Assembly (NCBI GenBank): GCA_019118465.1
Contig: DWYX01000016.1
Coordinates: 1 to 60,982 of the forward strand
Length of the DNA stretch: 60,982 bases
Direction: 5' to 3'
DNA from: Candidatus Limosilactobacillus faecipullorum
Lineage (GTDB): Bacteria > Bacillota > Bacilli > Lactobacillales > Lactobacillaceae
The translations under genes and the position numbers were made by a program. How positions within the stretch are numbered: the stretch's first letter is position 1; every line of letters starts with the position of its first letter. Below, piece by piece: positions 1 to 11,091 of this stretch. Below the pieces are notes generated by a model that searched no databases, was not told the DNA's origin, and worked only from the letters and a program-made list of their open reading frames with translations.

Positions 1-2
1 AA

Positions 3-125
3 TTGAAACTCTTGGGAAGCGAACAGACTTATGCTCGTAGTTTGGTGGGATTGCAAGCACAGATCGAGGCACTTGTCATGACGAATAATCTAGCAAAATT
101 TGGAATGTTACAAACTAGCAATTGA
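3..125 (+). pseudogene. Out-of-frame upstream piece of the giant adhesin gene
   Basis: An open frame enters from the left edge and stops at TGA 123-125. It reads ...GSEQTYARSLVGLQAQIEAL... and overlaps the first codons of the adhesin frame, which has its own stop (TAG) at 91-93. If one base is removed near 100-112, the two frames join as ...AKFGMYKLAIDVIGT..., a smooth protein sequence. I infer that this is the preceding part of the same gene, separated by a +1 indel (a true frameshift or a sequencing error). The signal peptide must lie outside the window. Confidence 0.5.
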
Positions 126-3100
126 CGTTATTGGTACTATTGAAAGTCCTACCTTCTACTTTGTGTTACCTACAGGTTTTTACTACAATCCCACTAAATA
201 TGGTGATAACTGGGTTGCAACAGACGAAAAACAGTATCAAACTACAACCACCTACTATGCGAATGGTCACCAAGTAATTAAAGTAGCATTTCAGACAGGC
301 CATACCTTTGTGGGGACTGGAAATGCTGGACAAGTACAGTTTATTTTGAATGTTTCGGCTGATAGTACCGTTGTACCTGGTGAATATAAGGTTATGAGCT
401 ATATTTCTAGCCCTAATGTAAAATGGGCCAATATGGCCTCACTTACCAATACCGATCTTTCCTATTTAGATGTGGATGCTAATGCAAGTGATACCGGTAA
501 GTCTAAGAGCTTTGCTAATCGTAAAACTGATTACGTGACTTTAACTGTTAGCAACGTAGCTAAGTCTTTAAACAACAACTCTGGGATCGCCATTGATGGT
601 GAGGACGGAATCTTAAGTGCGGTAACTACCAACGGTCAAGTTGATGATCGTGGTGATGGCAAGACCACCTTGGGGATGAATGTTTATTCCACCCAGGCAG
701 AAACTACCGGTTTTGTTTATAAAGGTGCTTTACCCGTTAATGATATAACTGGTAAACAGGATATTGTCCTAACGGGTCCAGTCACGATTCCGTCATCAAT
801 TTCGGATACTGTGTCAATCCTTTACGCTACTGGTGATGTTGATCTCAATAATATTGAAACCACTAACTATGTAACGGCAAATAAGATTACTGACTGGAGT
901 AAGGTTACTGGGGTAGCTTTAATTGGTACCAAAATTGCTACTGGGGTCCACGCCCAGGTTAACTTACCAGTTCAAGTACTAAATGTCAGTGATAAGAGTG
1001 GTAAAAAATATAAATTTAATACGGCCTTATTCAAAAATAGCTTGCCAAACCAACCCCTTGATATGACGGCCACTTTGACTGTTACCGGGAAGAGTACCAT
1101 TAAGACCCGGGTTGAATACACGGATACGGATGGCACCACGAAGTACAAGGATCTTGAATATACCAAGACCTATACTGATGGGGAAGATACGCCAAAAGCG
1201 AGCGATTTTCCATCTTCGACCGGCGATACGAGTGCCTTAGCGCAATATAGCCCAACCTTTAGTCTAGATGATCAAAATACCTTAAAAGACTTACTCCAAA
1301 ACCGGATTATGCCAAATGATCCTAATATGGGGAGCATTAACCTGCGATCAACGGTAACCCCGAGTGAAGATGGCTACTACGTTACCTACGTGTTGGCAGA
1401 TAAGACGGAAACTACAACGAATACTAAGAACTTTACCCGGACGATCAATATTAAAAAACCAGATGGGGCAACTGAAACGGTTGCTCAAACCGCTCCAATT
1501 GGGCAACAAGTTACCAAGGACCTTATTACTGGTAAAACAACGACCTATCCTTGGGGGACCAGTTACTGGCAATCTTATACTATTCCGGTAGTTAATGGTT
1601 ATATCGGTAAGGCTGACACCACTGATGGCAAAATTGATCCACAAAAGATTGATGAAAATTCAAGTGATACCATCGTCAATATTACCTATACGAAGCTCGG
1701 CTCAATTTTACCAGTCGACGAAAGTGACAATTCATTAGGGAGTAATACTACCTATGCTAATGATCCGGATGATGGTTCAAAGGCGGCGACGACAAACGCG
1801 CCAACTATTCCCGGCTACCATGTTGCAAGTACGCAAACTAACTCCAATATTACCGTCAGTGGAAGTGGAAACAATACAACGGCAACGGTAACCCCAGTAG
1901 ATCAAACACAAAATACCCAAGTTGTCTATGAGCCAAATACTGAAACGGCAACGGTTAAGTTTATTGACAACGATAATAGTAGCCAAGAGATTTCTGGAAC
2001 GGCGATTACGTCTACGGGAAAGTACGGTCAAACTATTACTTTCACAATTAATCCCGAAACGGAATTAAAGACTTTAGAGGCTAGAGGCTACGAACTGGTT
2101 AGTGATGATTGGGCAGATAAAATAAACTCCACCTATAAAGATGGGAATAATATCTTTGAAATCCATTTGAAACACCAGATTAAGCAATTTGTACCAGCTA
2201 ACCCAACGAAGGGAGCGGATGATTCGAATAACATTTACCATGACCCAGTTAATGGTAAGGACTATCCGGCTTTTGAAGCTGCTGCTTTGACGGTTACTTA
2301 TACTGGGGCGGGCGATGCAACACCAAAGGCCCAAACAATTACTGTTCCAGGAGCCTTTTATAAGAACTTTACCTATGATGCGGTTACTGGTGCCGTGGTA
2401 AGTGAAGATTCAAATTGGACATCGACAAATAAACCTAGTTCTACTAGTAGCAATTTTGCTTTTGATTCAAGTATCTATGAAGCTTATGAAAATGGTGGAT
2501 ACGGAAATAATGATAACCGTAAGTTAATACCAAGTATTATTGGGTATAAAGCTGGCTATAAAAATGGTCCATTTATAGCTACTTTACCATTGATACAGTT
2601 GGGAGCAAATGCAGGTGGAAATACAGTAACATATACTTATTCGATTATCTATACTGCCAACGATGAAACTGCCATGATTAAATTCATTGACGACACAACT
2701 GGTAAAGCAGTTAGCGATAGCGCTTTGAATACAGATGGAGCCTTAACTACTACTGGTAAGTATGGTGAAACGATTAGCTTTACTACGGATCCGGAAACGG
2801 AATTAGCTAACCTTGAGAAGAAGGGATACACCCTAGTTAGCGATGGTTGGAAGAATAAGACATCAACTACCTATCAAGATGGGGACGTAAATAACACCTT
2901 TGAAATCCATCTGAAGCATTTATACGCAGCTGATTTAGTTTCAAAGTCAGTTACTCGGACGATTAACTATGTTGATGCGAAAGATACGAGCAAGCCAGTG
3001 GCGGATGCAGTTAAACAAAGGGCTACATTGACTCGCAATCACATCAAGGATAATGTAACTGGGGATTACGTTGGCTATGGTTCGATTGATGATAATAGTG

Positions 3101-6100
3101 ACTACGTAAGTAATGATGCTTGGAACGTCGAAAATCAAACTTGGGTAGCAGTTGCTTCACCAGACTTATCTGCCAAGGGCTACGAAGCTCCAGACCAAAC
3201 GAAAGTTGATGCGGTAACGGTGGATGGCAACACCCAAGATGCTACGATAACGGTGACGTACGACCATAAGACGGTTACTGTTCAACCGAATAATCCAAAG
3301 ACAACGACGGATCCTTTGCCAGACAATCCAACGTCCAATTATCCAAGCGGGGTCGACGAGAAGGACTTGAAAAAGACGATCACCCGGACGATTAAGCTCA
3401 CGACTCCTAATGGTAAAGAAACTGATGAAACTCAAACTGTTACCTTAAGTCGGACAGCGACGGTTGATGAAGTTAATGGAGGTGTTACTTACAGTTATTG
3501 GTCAACTGGGACTTGGGATAGTTATACGCCAAAGAGCGTAACTGGTTACACGCCAAAGATTACTATTGATGATACGTCAGCAAGTAGTATTGCTCAAACG
3601 ACGGTCAGCCATGATACAAATGATTCAACCGTCATAATTACCTACACCCCTGACTCACAAAAGCTCCAAATCCATATTTACGATGTTGATAAAAATGCAA
3701 CCATTAAGGATGACTTAGGGGCTGGTGAGTCTGGTGTCACGTTGGAAATCGATGGCGTTTCTAATCAAGCTTACGATGAAACAAGTGCAGTTCAAAAGCT
3801 TGAAGATTACTACAAAGGTCTCGGCTACAAGTTAGCGCCAGTCACAGCTGAACATCCATTACCAGTTGCTACTGGGACCTTTGATACTAATGATGCTGTG
3901 GATCAAGCCATTAATATTTACCTTGTCCACGATATCGAAGAACAAACTCAAAAGGTTACCCGGACGATTAATTATCAAACAACAGAGACCCACAAGCAGG
4001 TTGCCGGCCCATATACTAAGACAGTAACAGTAATAGCGATGGTTGATAGGGTTACGGGAAATGCGCTTAGCTACACGGGAACCGATGGGACGAGTGCGGT
4101 CACTGTTACACTAACGGGCACAAAGACAAAGGATGGTAAGAACGCTTATACCATCACTATCCCTGGGCAAAAATTACCAACTTATGCTGGTTACACCGCT
4201 CAAGCTCCAGAAGCTACTAGCTCAACCCAAGCTAAGATCTTTAATGAGACCTTGAGTGGTACTGATGACAGTCTAACCGAAACGGTAAATTACACACCTA
4301 ATGATCAACAACTCCAAATCCGGGTTTTCGATGACACAACTGATCCAGATAGTAAGACCGATCTCGGGGCCGGTCAGTCTGGTGATCAGGTCAACTTCTC
4401 AGGAAAGACGGATGAAACCGTTCCTGACGATGTTAAGGCAAAGGTTGATGATTTAATTAAATACTATGAAGGAAAGGGTTACGTCCTAGTTTCAACTGGA
4501 ACCATCCCAACCAAGTACGATAATACTGATAATACGGGTGATACGGACAGTGCGGTTCAACATGTGGATATTCACTTGAAGCATGGAACTAAGACGATCA
4601 CGGCTACCCAGACTAATATCACCTACACAGATCCAACGAATAATCAGCAATATCAGCTTACCTACGATGCAACCCGAACGATTACCTACCAAGGAGCAGG
4701 CAATCAAACGCCGGCAGAAAAGGCTGAAACAGTTCGAGGGGCCTTTACGCGCCAATTGACGGTTGATGCCGTAACAGGCAAAGTTCAAACAGTCGATTTA
4801 TGGACTGGCAGTTATGACTATGCTAGCGTATCGGTAACACCGGTAACTGGCTACGTGGCTGATAAAGTAACTGTCCCAGCGGTCACTGCAAGTGCTGATA
4901 ATCTAGATGAAAATGGAAACCCCAAGGCGGTTAGCCAGACGGTGGCCTACACTGCTGTCGGTCGGATCATTCCGGTTGATGCTAATGGTAAGCAACTTGC
5001 GGACCCACAAAACTACAAGAATGATTCGGCTGATCCAACTAAGGTTGCCGAAAACGAAACTTTACCAATGATTCCGGGTTACCACATAGTCAGTGGGGAT
5101 GGGGTCACAACGAGTGGAACTGGTAATAATACGACCGGAACTATTACGCCAACGAACGCTACAAGCGATACGAAGGTTACCTACGCACCAAATGCGGAGA
5201 CGATCACGGTGAAGTACGTCGACGCCGATGCCAAAGATCCAAGCAAAGCTACGTTGAAGACGGATCCCTTGAATGGTGATTTTGGAACGGATATTAACTA
5301 CACTACTAAGGATGAACTAGCTAAGCTTACTAACGAAGGCTACGTCCTTAGTCAAGCTAGCGATGACGGATTTACCTCCGCTAACCAAACGCAATACACC
5401 GTGGAAAACGATGGGAAGACTTACATCGTAACCTTGCACCACGGAACGGAAACGGTAACAACGAACCAACAAGTTGATGGCAAGACTAAGATTAACGAAA
5501 ACGATGACCGGGATAACGCCCCAGTTTGGACGGATGAAAACGGGATTGTTAGTGCTGCTTTCACGCGGACGATTAGCTATGTAGCTAGTGATGGGACAAA
5601 CCTAGGTCTAAGCACTCAAACTCAAAGTGCGCACTGGACCCGAGAGTTGACGGTCGACAAGGTCACTGGCGAAGTCGTTGACAGTACTGCTTGGACGACA
5701 ACTAACACTTACCCGGCAGTTACTAGTCCAACGGTAGCGGGTTACACTCCGGATATTGCTACGGTAGCGGAAGTAACGAGTCCGAAACAGACGGATACAA
5801 AGGTCACGGTAACCTACGCTCCAAATGACCAGAAACTCCATATCCGGGTCTTTGATGATACGGTAGATGCAACCAAGGATATCGGAGCTGGTGATTCTAA
5901 CCAGACTGTTGATTACACTGGGAAGACCAATACTAGCTTTGATGAATCAGACTCGGTTAGTGCGCTCGAAAAGTACTATGAGGGCAAGGGATATATCCTT
6001 GATCCAAAGTCCCCAGCGCCTACGACAACGGGGACGTACAATACTGATGACAACGATGTCCAATACATTGACATCCACTTGATTCACAATACTCACCAAC

Positions 6101-9100
6101 AAAGTCAAACTGTTATCCGGACGATTAACTACGTCACGACGACTAAGGATGCGGATGGCCAGCCAGTTCAAGTGGCAACGCCAACCACGGTGACGGTCAC
6201 AGTGAAGGCGACGATTGATGACGTAACAAAGGATGCAAGTGACTACACTGCTACGGACAGTAATGGTAAAAGTTATACGGTCACAAGGACTTCAACTGTT
6301 ACCAACGGGGGTAGCAACCAATATTCGGTTACGCTTCCTGGCCAAACGACCTTACCAACGAAGGAAGGTTACACGGCTGCCCCAACAAGTGCTGCGACTG
6401 CTAAAAGTGATCAAACTTACACCGTAACTTTAGCTGAAACGGTGAGTGATCATTCTGAAACGGTGACCTACACGCCTAACGCACAAGATTTAACCATTGT
6501 GGTTCACGACAATACCACGAATACGGATGTCGATGTCTCAACTTACGGGGATTCAACTAGCTTTACTGGGGTCTCCGATGGAAACGTATCAACGGACGTT
6601 ACAACCAATCGTGATAAACTTATCCAACAATTGAAGGATAAGGGCTATGACGTTACTGACGAAGGGAATATTCCGGCAAACTACGATCATGATGATAGTA
6701 ATGATCAAACGGTAACGATTAGGGTTACCCACAAGAAGGTCACGGTTACGCCAGACAAGCCAAAGACAACTGATGATACGATTGATGGGACGACGCAGAA
6801 GTACCCTGATGGAGTATCGGAAAGTGACTTGAATCACACGGTGACGCGGACAATTAACGTCACGAATCCAGATGGAACAACTCAACAAGCAGTTCAAACA
6901 GTTGCCTTTATCCGGGAGGCTACGATTGACGCTGTTACTGGACATGTTACCTATACTCCATGGGTGGTAAAAGGAACCACTGCTACTCAGGGCACTTGGT
7001 CTGAATACGATGGGCCAACTCATGCTGGTTACACGCCGGCTATTGATGGTAAGTCAGCTGATAGTGCAACGATTAGTGCTAATGATCAAGTCAGTGAAAG
7101 TGATTCGGATCAAACTATTAACATCACTTATACGGCTAATCCACAATCAACGAAGATTCAATATGTCGATGATGATGCAAAGGATGTCCAAGGTAATTCA
7201 ACGGTTGTAACATTAACTGATTTGACAGGGGAAACTGATGAAAAGGTTAACCCAACTTACGTGACGCCAACAGGATATGAATTGGTAGATTCAAATCAAG
7301 AAGTGCCATCATATACCTTTAAGGCCAGTGATAATCAACCAATCGTCGTTCACTTAAGGCATAAGACAGTTAAGGTTGATTCATTTGTACCGAAGACGTT
7401 AAGTGACAAGTTGCCAGATAATCCAGGGAAAGACTTCCCAAGTGGGGTTGGCGAGAGTGACTTAAACAAGACGATCACGCGGACAATTAACGTCACGAAG
7501 CCTGATGGCATGAAGATAACTACGACACAAACGGTTCACTTAACCCGGACCGCGACGGTCGATGAAGTAACCGGTGAAGTTACTTACAGTGACTGGACAA
7601 CCGGAAAGTGGGATGCATACACCCCAGATAACGTTGCTGGTTACACGCCAAACGGTACGGCTCCTAAGTCCCCGGTTAATGGTAATAGTCAAGATCAAAC
7701 CATTAACATCACCTACATCGCTAACCCACAAAAGGTTACGATTAACTATGTTGATGATGACGATCAAGGTAAAGTTGTTCACACGACGCCGTTGAGTGGG
7801 AAGACTGATCGAACAGTCCCAGTTACGAACGAAGTACCGGCTGGTTACCAATTAGCTACTGGTAGTACCGTTCCTAGTGATCATACCTTCACGCCAGATG
7901 GCCCGGCTACGATTACCGTCCACCTCGTTCACAAGCACGACCAAGACAGTGAAAACCACCAAGCAACGCGGACAATCACGGTCACGACGCCGGATGGGAT
8001 GACGCAAACGATCACCCAAACTGGGAAGATTAGTCGGTCGACCGATACCGATGAAGTTACTAAGACGACTACGTACGGTGATTGGAGTAAAGCAGATTGG
8101 CCGAAGTATGATGTCCCAGTTATTCCGGGTTACACGGCCAGTGTTAAGACGGTCGATGAGACCCCGCTTACCCCTAATACTCAGGACAGCCAGGTTGTGA
8201 TTACCTACACGGCAAATGCCCAAGCCACGACGATCCAGTACGTCGACGATGATGAAGGTGACCAGGTGGTTAACACGACTGTCTTAAATGGGCAAACCGG
8301 CCAAACGGTTACGCCAGCATACACGATTCCGGACCACTACGATTATGTTGGTGGCGAAGAAGCTAATTACACCTTTAAGGCCAGTGGCAACGTTCCAATC
8401 GTGGTTCACTTGAAGCACCACCATACAACGACGCCGGACCAAAAGACGGTTACCCGGACAATCACGGTCACGACGCCAGCTGGTAAGAAGACGACCACGA
8501 CGCAAACAGCCACAAGTACCCGGATGATCGATACCGATGAAGTCACCGGAACCAAGACGCCAGGAGCATGGCAACCGGCTACCTGGGACAACTTTGCCAC
8601 GCCAACGATTGCTGGTTATGTACCAACGGTTAGTCAAGTAGCAGCTAAGAAAGTCACGGGCGATACGCCAGATGAGCAGATCAACATCGCTTATAGCGCT
8701 AACCCACAAACCGCTACGGTAACCTACGTCGACGATGAAACCAGCAAGACCGTCCACGTGACGAATCTCCATGGGGACACAGCTACGACGGTCACGGTAC
8801 CAAACGAAGTTCCAGCTGGTTACGATCTGGTTGGCACCTTCCCAAGTGACTACACCTTTACCAGTGCTAGTCAACAGGGAATCACGGTTCACTTAAAGCA
8901 CCATCCAAACACGGTGCCGGAAACCAAGACGGTTACCCGGACGATTACAGTGGTTAATCCGAATGGGACGACCAAGACGGTTACTCAAACGGCAACGATC
9001 ACTCGCCAAGTTACAACCGATGCGGTTAATGGGAACCAAACCTTCACCCCGTGGACGATAGCGCTTTGGTCGAAGTTTGAAGTGCCAACCTTCAAGGGTT

Positions 9101-11067
9101 ATACGCCAAGTCAGATCACGGTTACGCCGGTCACAGTCGATGGTAATAGCCAAGACGAAACGGTGACGATCACTTACGCCGCGGATCCGGCCGCAATTGT
9201 TTACTTCTTAGATGAAGATCAATTGGATGCCAAGGGGCAACCGAGCCAAGTAGCCACGAGTGGTTACTTGAGTGGGAACTTCAATGGTCCGATTATCGAT
9301 CAAAGCTACGCCAAGACCTTAGCGGATTTGCAAGCGAAGGGCTACCTGCTTGATAATCAAAAGTCAACTTATCCAACCCAGGATAAGTTTGACACCGATC
9401 CGAAGACGCTCCAGACTTTCTACGTTTACCTCAAGCATCAGACAACGACTGCACCGGAGCAGAAGACGGCTACCCGGACGATCAAGGTTAATAACCCAGC
9501 TGGCACGACCAAGACGATTACTCAAACGGTTGCGATTAGCCGCCAAATCACAATCGATAAGGTCACTGGCAAGCAAACGGCTGGTGACTGGAGTTCAGCA
9601 AATTGGGCTGAATTTAAGGTACCGGCAATTTCTGGTTACACGCCAAGTCAAACGACGGTTCCAGTCACGACCGTTGATGGGACGGCGACTGACCAAACAG
9701 TAACGATTAATTACACAGCTAACCCACAAACAGTCACGATTAAGTACATCGATGATACAACTGGGACCACGGTTAAGGCCGAGTCAGTTCAAGGGGTCAC
9801 CGATCAAACGGTTACGATCCCGGCCGATGTGCCAAGTGGTTACCGAGTTGTTGGACAACTACCAGGGAAGTACACCTTAACGTCCGATGATGGGCAGACG
9901 ATTACCGTCCACTTGACCCACCAAACGACCACAGTGGCAGAAGCGAAGACGATTACCCGGACGATTACAGTGATTAATCCGAATGGGATGACCAAGACGG
10001 TTACCCAAACGGCGACGATCACGCGGCAAGTTACGACCGACCAAGCCACCGGGACGCAAACTTTCACGCCATGGAGCGCGGCTGATTGGCCCGCATTTAA
10101 CCTAACCAACTTAGCGGTAATTCCAGGTTACACGCCGATGGTGGTTAAGGGTTCAACCGCTCACGTGATGGTCGATGAGACAACCCAAGATGCTCAAACT
10201 CAGATCATTTACGTGGGTCAACCCCAAGGTACGACCATTCAATACGTTGATGATGAAACGGGAAAGGTTGTTCAAACCACTTCTTTGCAAGGTAGGACGG
10301 GCGAAACGGTCACGCCAAGTTACCAAACGCTAAGTGGCTATGATCTCGTTGATCCAAGTCAAGCGGTCACAAGCTATATCTTTAAGACTAGCGGTAATCA
10401 ACCAATCGTAATTCACTTAACGCACCACAAGAGTATCGTGCCGGAAACCAAGACGGTTACCCGGACGATTACAGTGGTTAATCCGAATGGGACGACTAAG
10501 ACGGTTACCCAAACGGCAACGATCACTCGCCAAGTTACGACGGATCAAGTCACCGGGGATCAAACGGCTACGGCTTGGACAACGGTTGAATGGCCAGCCT
10601 TCAATGTGCCAACGTTGACGGGTTACACTGCAAATATTGATGGGACGATTGATGCTGTGACTGTGGATGCAACAACGACTGATCAAGTGGTTACGATCAC
10701 TTACCTTAAGCAAACCACGCCAAATAAGCCAGTCGTAATTCCGGATAAGCCAAACAAGCCGAACAGGCCAACGGTTAACCCAACGCTGATTGAACCAACG
10801 AATGGCAACGATCAAACGTCAAGTCGGTCAACGAGTGACACACCGGTTAAGCCAAGCATCAGTGGTCAATCAAGTGCTGTAATATCACAAGGTACTGTAA
10901 GACCAACCAAGGCTACGGTTACTAATATCCCAACGGCAACAACTGGAACGTCCCGGTTACCACAAACTGGGAATGCCAATTCAAGGGCCATGTTGAGCCT
11001 TGGCTTGGCTTCCTTAGTGGCAACCTTGGGATTACTCATTGAGAAGAAACGTGAAGATCGGAAATAG
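100..11067 (+). CDS. Giant Mub-type mucus-binding LPxTG surface adhesin (N-terminus missing)
   Basis: This is a cell-wall-anchored adhesin expected to bind mucin glycans. The readable frame is 3655 residues from a TTG at 100, but there is no signal peptide and no ribosome site, so the real start lies upstream (see 3-125). After a non-repetitive head of about 430 residues there are about sixteen repeats. Each pairs a B2-like beta domain opening with a TRTI motif (residues near 444, 950, 1093, 1285, 1521, 1819, 2004, 2247, 2459, 2623, 2784, 2944, 3124, 3284, 3451; a degenerate one near 729) with a mucin-binding domain ending in VHLKH-like strands. C-terminal repeats are shorter and more alike than N-terminal ones. 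A Pro/Lys/Asn-rich wall-spanning stretch follows at about 3541, then the sortase motif LPQTG at 3620-3624, a hydrophobic segment and a KKREDRK tail. The family and the anchor are certain; ligand specificity is inferred. Confidence 0.93.
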   Translation: MECYKLAIDVIGTIESPTFYFVLPTGFYYNPTKYGDNWVATDEKQYQTTTTYYANGHQVIKVAFQTGHTFVGTGNAGQVQFILNVSADSTVVPGEYKVMSYISSPNVKWANMASLTNTDLSYLDVDANASDTGKSKSFANRKTDYVTLTVSNVAKSLNNNSGIAIDGEDGILSAVTTNGQVDDRGDGKTTLGMNVYSTQAETTGFVYKGALPVNDITGKQDIVLTGPVTIPSSISDTVSILYATGDVDLNNIETTNYVTANKITDWSKVTGVALIGTKIATGVHAQVNLPVQVLNVSDKSGKKYKFNTALFKNSLPNQPLDMTATLTVTGKSTIKTRVEYTDTDGTTKYKDLEYTKTYTDGEDTPKASDFPSSTGDTSALAQYSPTFSLDDQNTLKDLLQNRIMPNDPNMGSINLRSTVTPSEDGYYVTYVLADKTETTTNTKNFTRTINIKKPDGATETVAQTAPIGQQVTKDLITGKTTTYPWGTSYWQSYTIPVVNGYIGKADTTDGKIDPQKIDENSSDTIVNITYTKLGSILPVDESDNSLGSNTTYANDPDDGSKAATTNAPTIPGYHVASTQTNSNITVSGSGNNTTATVTPVDQTQNTQVVYEPNTETATVKFIDNDNSSQEISGTAITSTGKYGQTITFTINPETELKTLEARGYELVSDDWADKINSTYKDGNNIFEIHLKHQIKQFVPANPTKGADDSNNIYHDPVNGKDYPAFEAAALTVTYTGAGDATPKAQTITVPGAFYKNFTYDAVTGAVVSEDSNWTSTNKPSSTSSNFAFDSSIYEAYENGGYGNNDNRKLIPSIIGYKAGYKNGPFIATLPLIQLGANAGGNTVTYTYSIIYTANDETAMIKFIDDTTGKAVSDSALNTDGALTTTGKYGETISFTTDPETELANLEKKGYTLVSDGWKNKTSTTYQDGDVNNTFEIHLKHLYAADLVSKSVTRTINYVDAKDTSKPVADAVKQRATLTRNHIKDNVTGDYVGYGSIDDNSDYVSNDAWNVENQTWVAVASPDLSAKGYEAPDQTKVDAVTVDGNTQDATITVTYDHKTVTVQPNNPKTTTDPLPDNPTSNYPSGVDEKDLKKTITRTIKLTTPNGKETDETQTVTLSRTATVDEVNGGVTYSYWSTGTWDSYTPKSVTGYTPKITIDDTSASSIAQTTVSHDTNDSTVIITYTPDSQKLQIHIYDVDKNATIKDDLGAGESGVTLEIDGVSNQAYDETSAVQKLEDYYKGLGYKLAPVTAEHPLPVATGTFDTNDAVDQAINIYLVHDIEEQTQKVTRTINYQTTETHKQVAGPYTKTVTVIAMVDRVTGNALSYTGTDGTSAVTVTLTGTKTKDGKNAYTITIPGQKLPTYAGYTAQAPEATSSTQAKIFNETLSGTDDSLTETVNYTPNDQQLQIRVFDDTTDPDSKTDLGAGQSGDQVNFSGKTDETVPDDVKAKVDDLIKYYEGKGYVLVSTGTIPTKYDNTDNTGDTDSAVQHVDIHLKHGTKTITATQTNITYTDPTNNQQYQLTYDATRTITYQGAGNQTPAEKAETVRGAFTRQLTVDAVTGKVQTVDLWTGSYDYASVSVTPVTGYVADKVTVPAVTASADNLDENGNPKAVSQTVAYTAVGRIIPVDANGKQLADPQNYKNDSADPTKVAENETLPMIPGYHIVSGDGVTTSGTGNNTTGTITPTNATSDTKVTYAPNAETITVKYVDADAKDPSKATLKTDPLNGDFGTDINYTTKDELAKLTNEGYVLSQASDDGFTSANQTQYTVENDGKTYIVTLHHGTETVTTNQQVDGKTKINENDDRDNAPVWTDENGIVSAAFTRTISYVASDGTNLGLSTQTQSAHWTRELTVDKVTGEVVDSTAWTTTNTYPAVTSPTVAGYTPDIATVAEVTSPKQTDTKVTVTYAPNDQKLHIRVFDDTVDATKDIGAGDSNQTVDYTGKTNTSFDESDSVSALEKYYEGKGYILDPKSPAPTTTGTYNTDDNDVQYIDIHLIHNTHQQSQTVIRTINYVTTTKDADGQPVQVATPTTVTVTVKATIDDVTKDASDYTATDSNGKSYTVTRTSTVTNGGSNQYSVTLPGQTTLPTKEGYTAAPTSAATAKSDQTYTVTLAETVSDHSETVTYTPNAQDLTIVVHDNTTNTDVDVSTYGDSTSFTGVSDGNVSTDVTTNRDKLIQQLKDKGYDVTDEGNIPANYDHDDSNDQTVTIRVTHKKVTVTPDKPKTTDDTIDGTTQKYPDGVSESDLNHTVTRTINVTNPDGTTQQAVQTVAFIREATIDAVTGHVTYTPWVVKGTTATQGTWSEYDGPTHAGYTPAIDGKSADSATISANDQVSESDSDQTINITYTANPQSTKIQYVDDDAKDVQGNSTVVTLTDLTGETDEKVNPTYVTPTGYELVDSNQEVPSYTFKASDNQPIVVHLRHKTVKVDSFVPKTLSDKLPDNPGKDFPSGVGESDLNKTITRTINVTKPDGMKITTTQTVHLTRTATVDEVTGEVTYSDWTTGKWDAYTPDNVAGYTPNGTAPKSPVNGNSQDQTINITYIANPQKVTINYVDDDDQGKVVHTTPLSGKTDRTVPVTNEVPAGYQLATGSTVPSDHTFTPDGPATITVHLVHKHDQDSENHQATRTITVTTPDGMTQTITQTGKISRSTDTDEVTKTTTYGDWSKADWPKYDVPVIPGYTASVKTVDETPLTPNTQDSQVVITYTANAQATTIQYVDDDEGDQVVNTTVLNGQTGQTVTPAYTIPDHYDYVGGEEANYTFKASGNVPIVVHLKHHHTTTPDQKTVTRTITVTTPAGKKTTTTQTATSTRMIDTDEVTGTKTPGAWQPATWDNFATPTIAGYVPTVSQVAAKKVTGDTPDEQINIAYSANPQTATVTYVDDETSKTVHVTNLHGDTATTVTVPNEVPAGYDLVGTFPSDYTFTSASQQGITVHLKHHPNTVPETKTVTRTITVVNPNGTTKTVTQTATITRQVTTDAVNGNQTFTPWTIALWSKFEVPTFKGYTPSQITVTPVTVDGNSQDETVTITYAADPAAIVYFLDEDQLDAKGQPSQVATSGYLSGNFNGPIIDQSYAKTLADLQAKGYLLDNQKSTYPTQDKFDTDPKTLQTFYVYLKHQTTTAPEQKTATRTIKVNNPAGTTKTITQTVAISRQITIDKVTGKQTAGDWSSANWAEFKVPAISGYTPSQTTVPVTTVDGTATDQTVTINYTANPQTVTIKYIDDTTGTTVKAESVQGVTDQTVTIPADVPSGYRVVGQLPGKYTLTSDDGQTITVHLTHQTTTVAEAKTITRTITVINPNGMTKTVTQTATITRQVTTDQATGTQTFTPWSAADWPAFNLTNLAVIPGYTPMVVKGSTAHVMVDETTQDAQTQIIYVGQPQGTTIQYVDDETGKVVQTTSLQGRTGETVTPSYQTLSGYDLVDPSQAVTSYIFKTSGNQPIVIHLTHHKSIVPETKTVTRTITVVNPNGTTKTVTQTATITRQVTTDQVTGDQTATAWTTVEWPAFNVPTLTGYTANIDGTIDAVTVDATTTDQVVTITYLKQTTPNKPVVIPDKPNKPNRPTVNPTLIEPTNGNDQTSSRSTSDTPVKPSISGQSSAVISQGTVRPTKATVTNIPTATTGTSRLPQTGNANSRAMLSLGLASLVATLGLLIEKKREDRK
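8929..9030 (+). repeat. Nearly identical adhesin repeat segment, copy 1
   Basis: This stretch encodes TKTVTRTITVVNPNGTTKTV and its continuation. It matches the segment at 10447-10548 almost base for base, with only scattered third-position changes. A slightly more diverged copy lies near 9950-10040. The low silent divergence points to recent duplication or gene conversion inside the gene. Confidence 0.8.
10447..10548 (+). repeat. Nearly identical adhesin repeat segment, copy 2
   Basis: This is the partner of the segment at 8929-9030. It encodes the same peptide with only a few silent base differences. It opens the last, half-length repeat unit before the wall-spanning region. Confidence 0.8.
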
Positions 11068-11091
11068 TTTTTTCGATTGAGAATTAAAAAA

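Noticed and set aside
5608-10815. Several long minus-strand open frames under the adhesin gene, up to about 200 codons
   Set aside because: They follow from the repetitive codon usage (Thr/Val/Asp-rich repeats create few antisense stops). They lack ribosome sites and have low-complexity Arg/Ser-rich translations.
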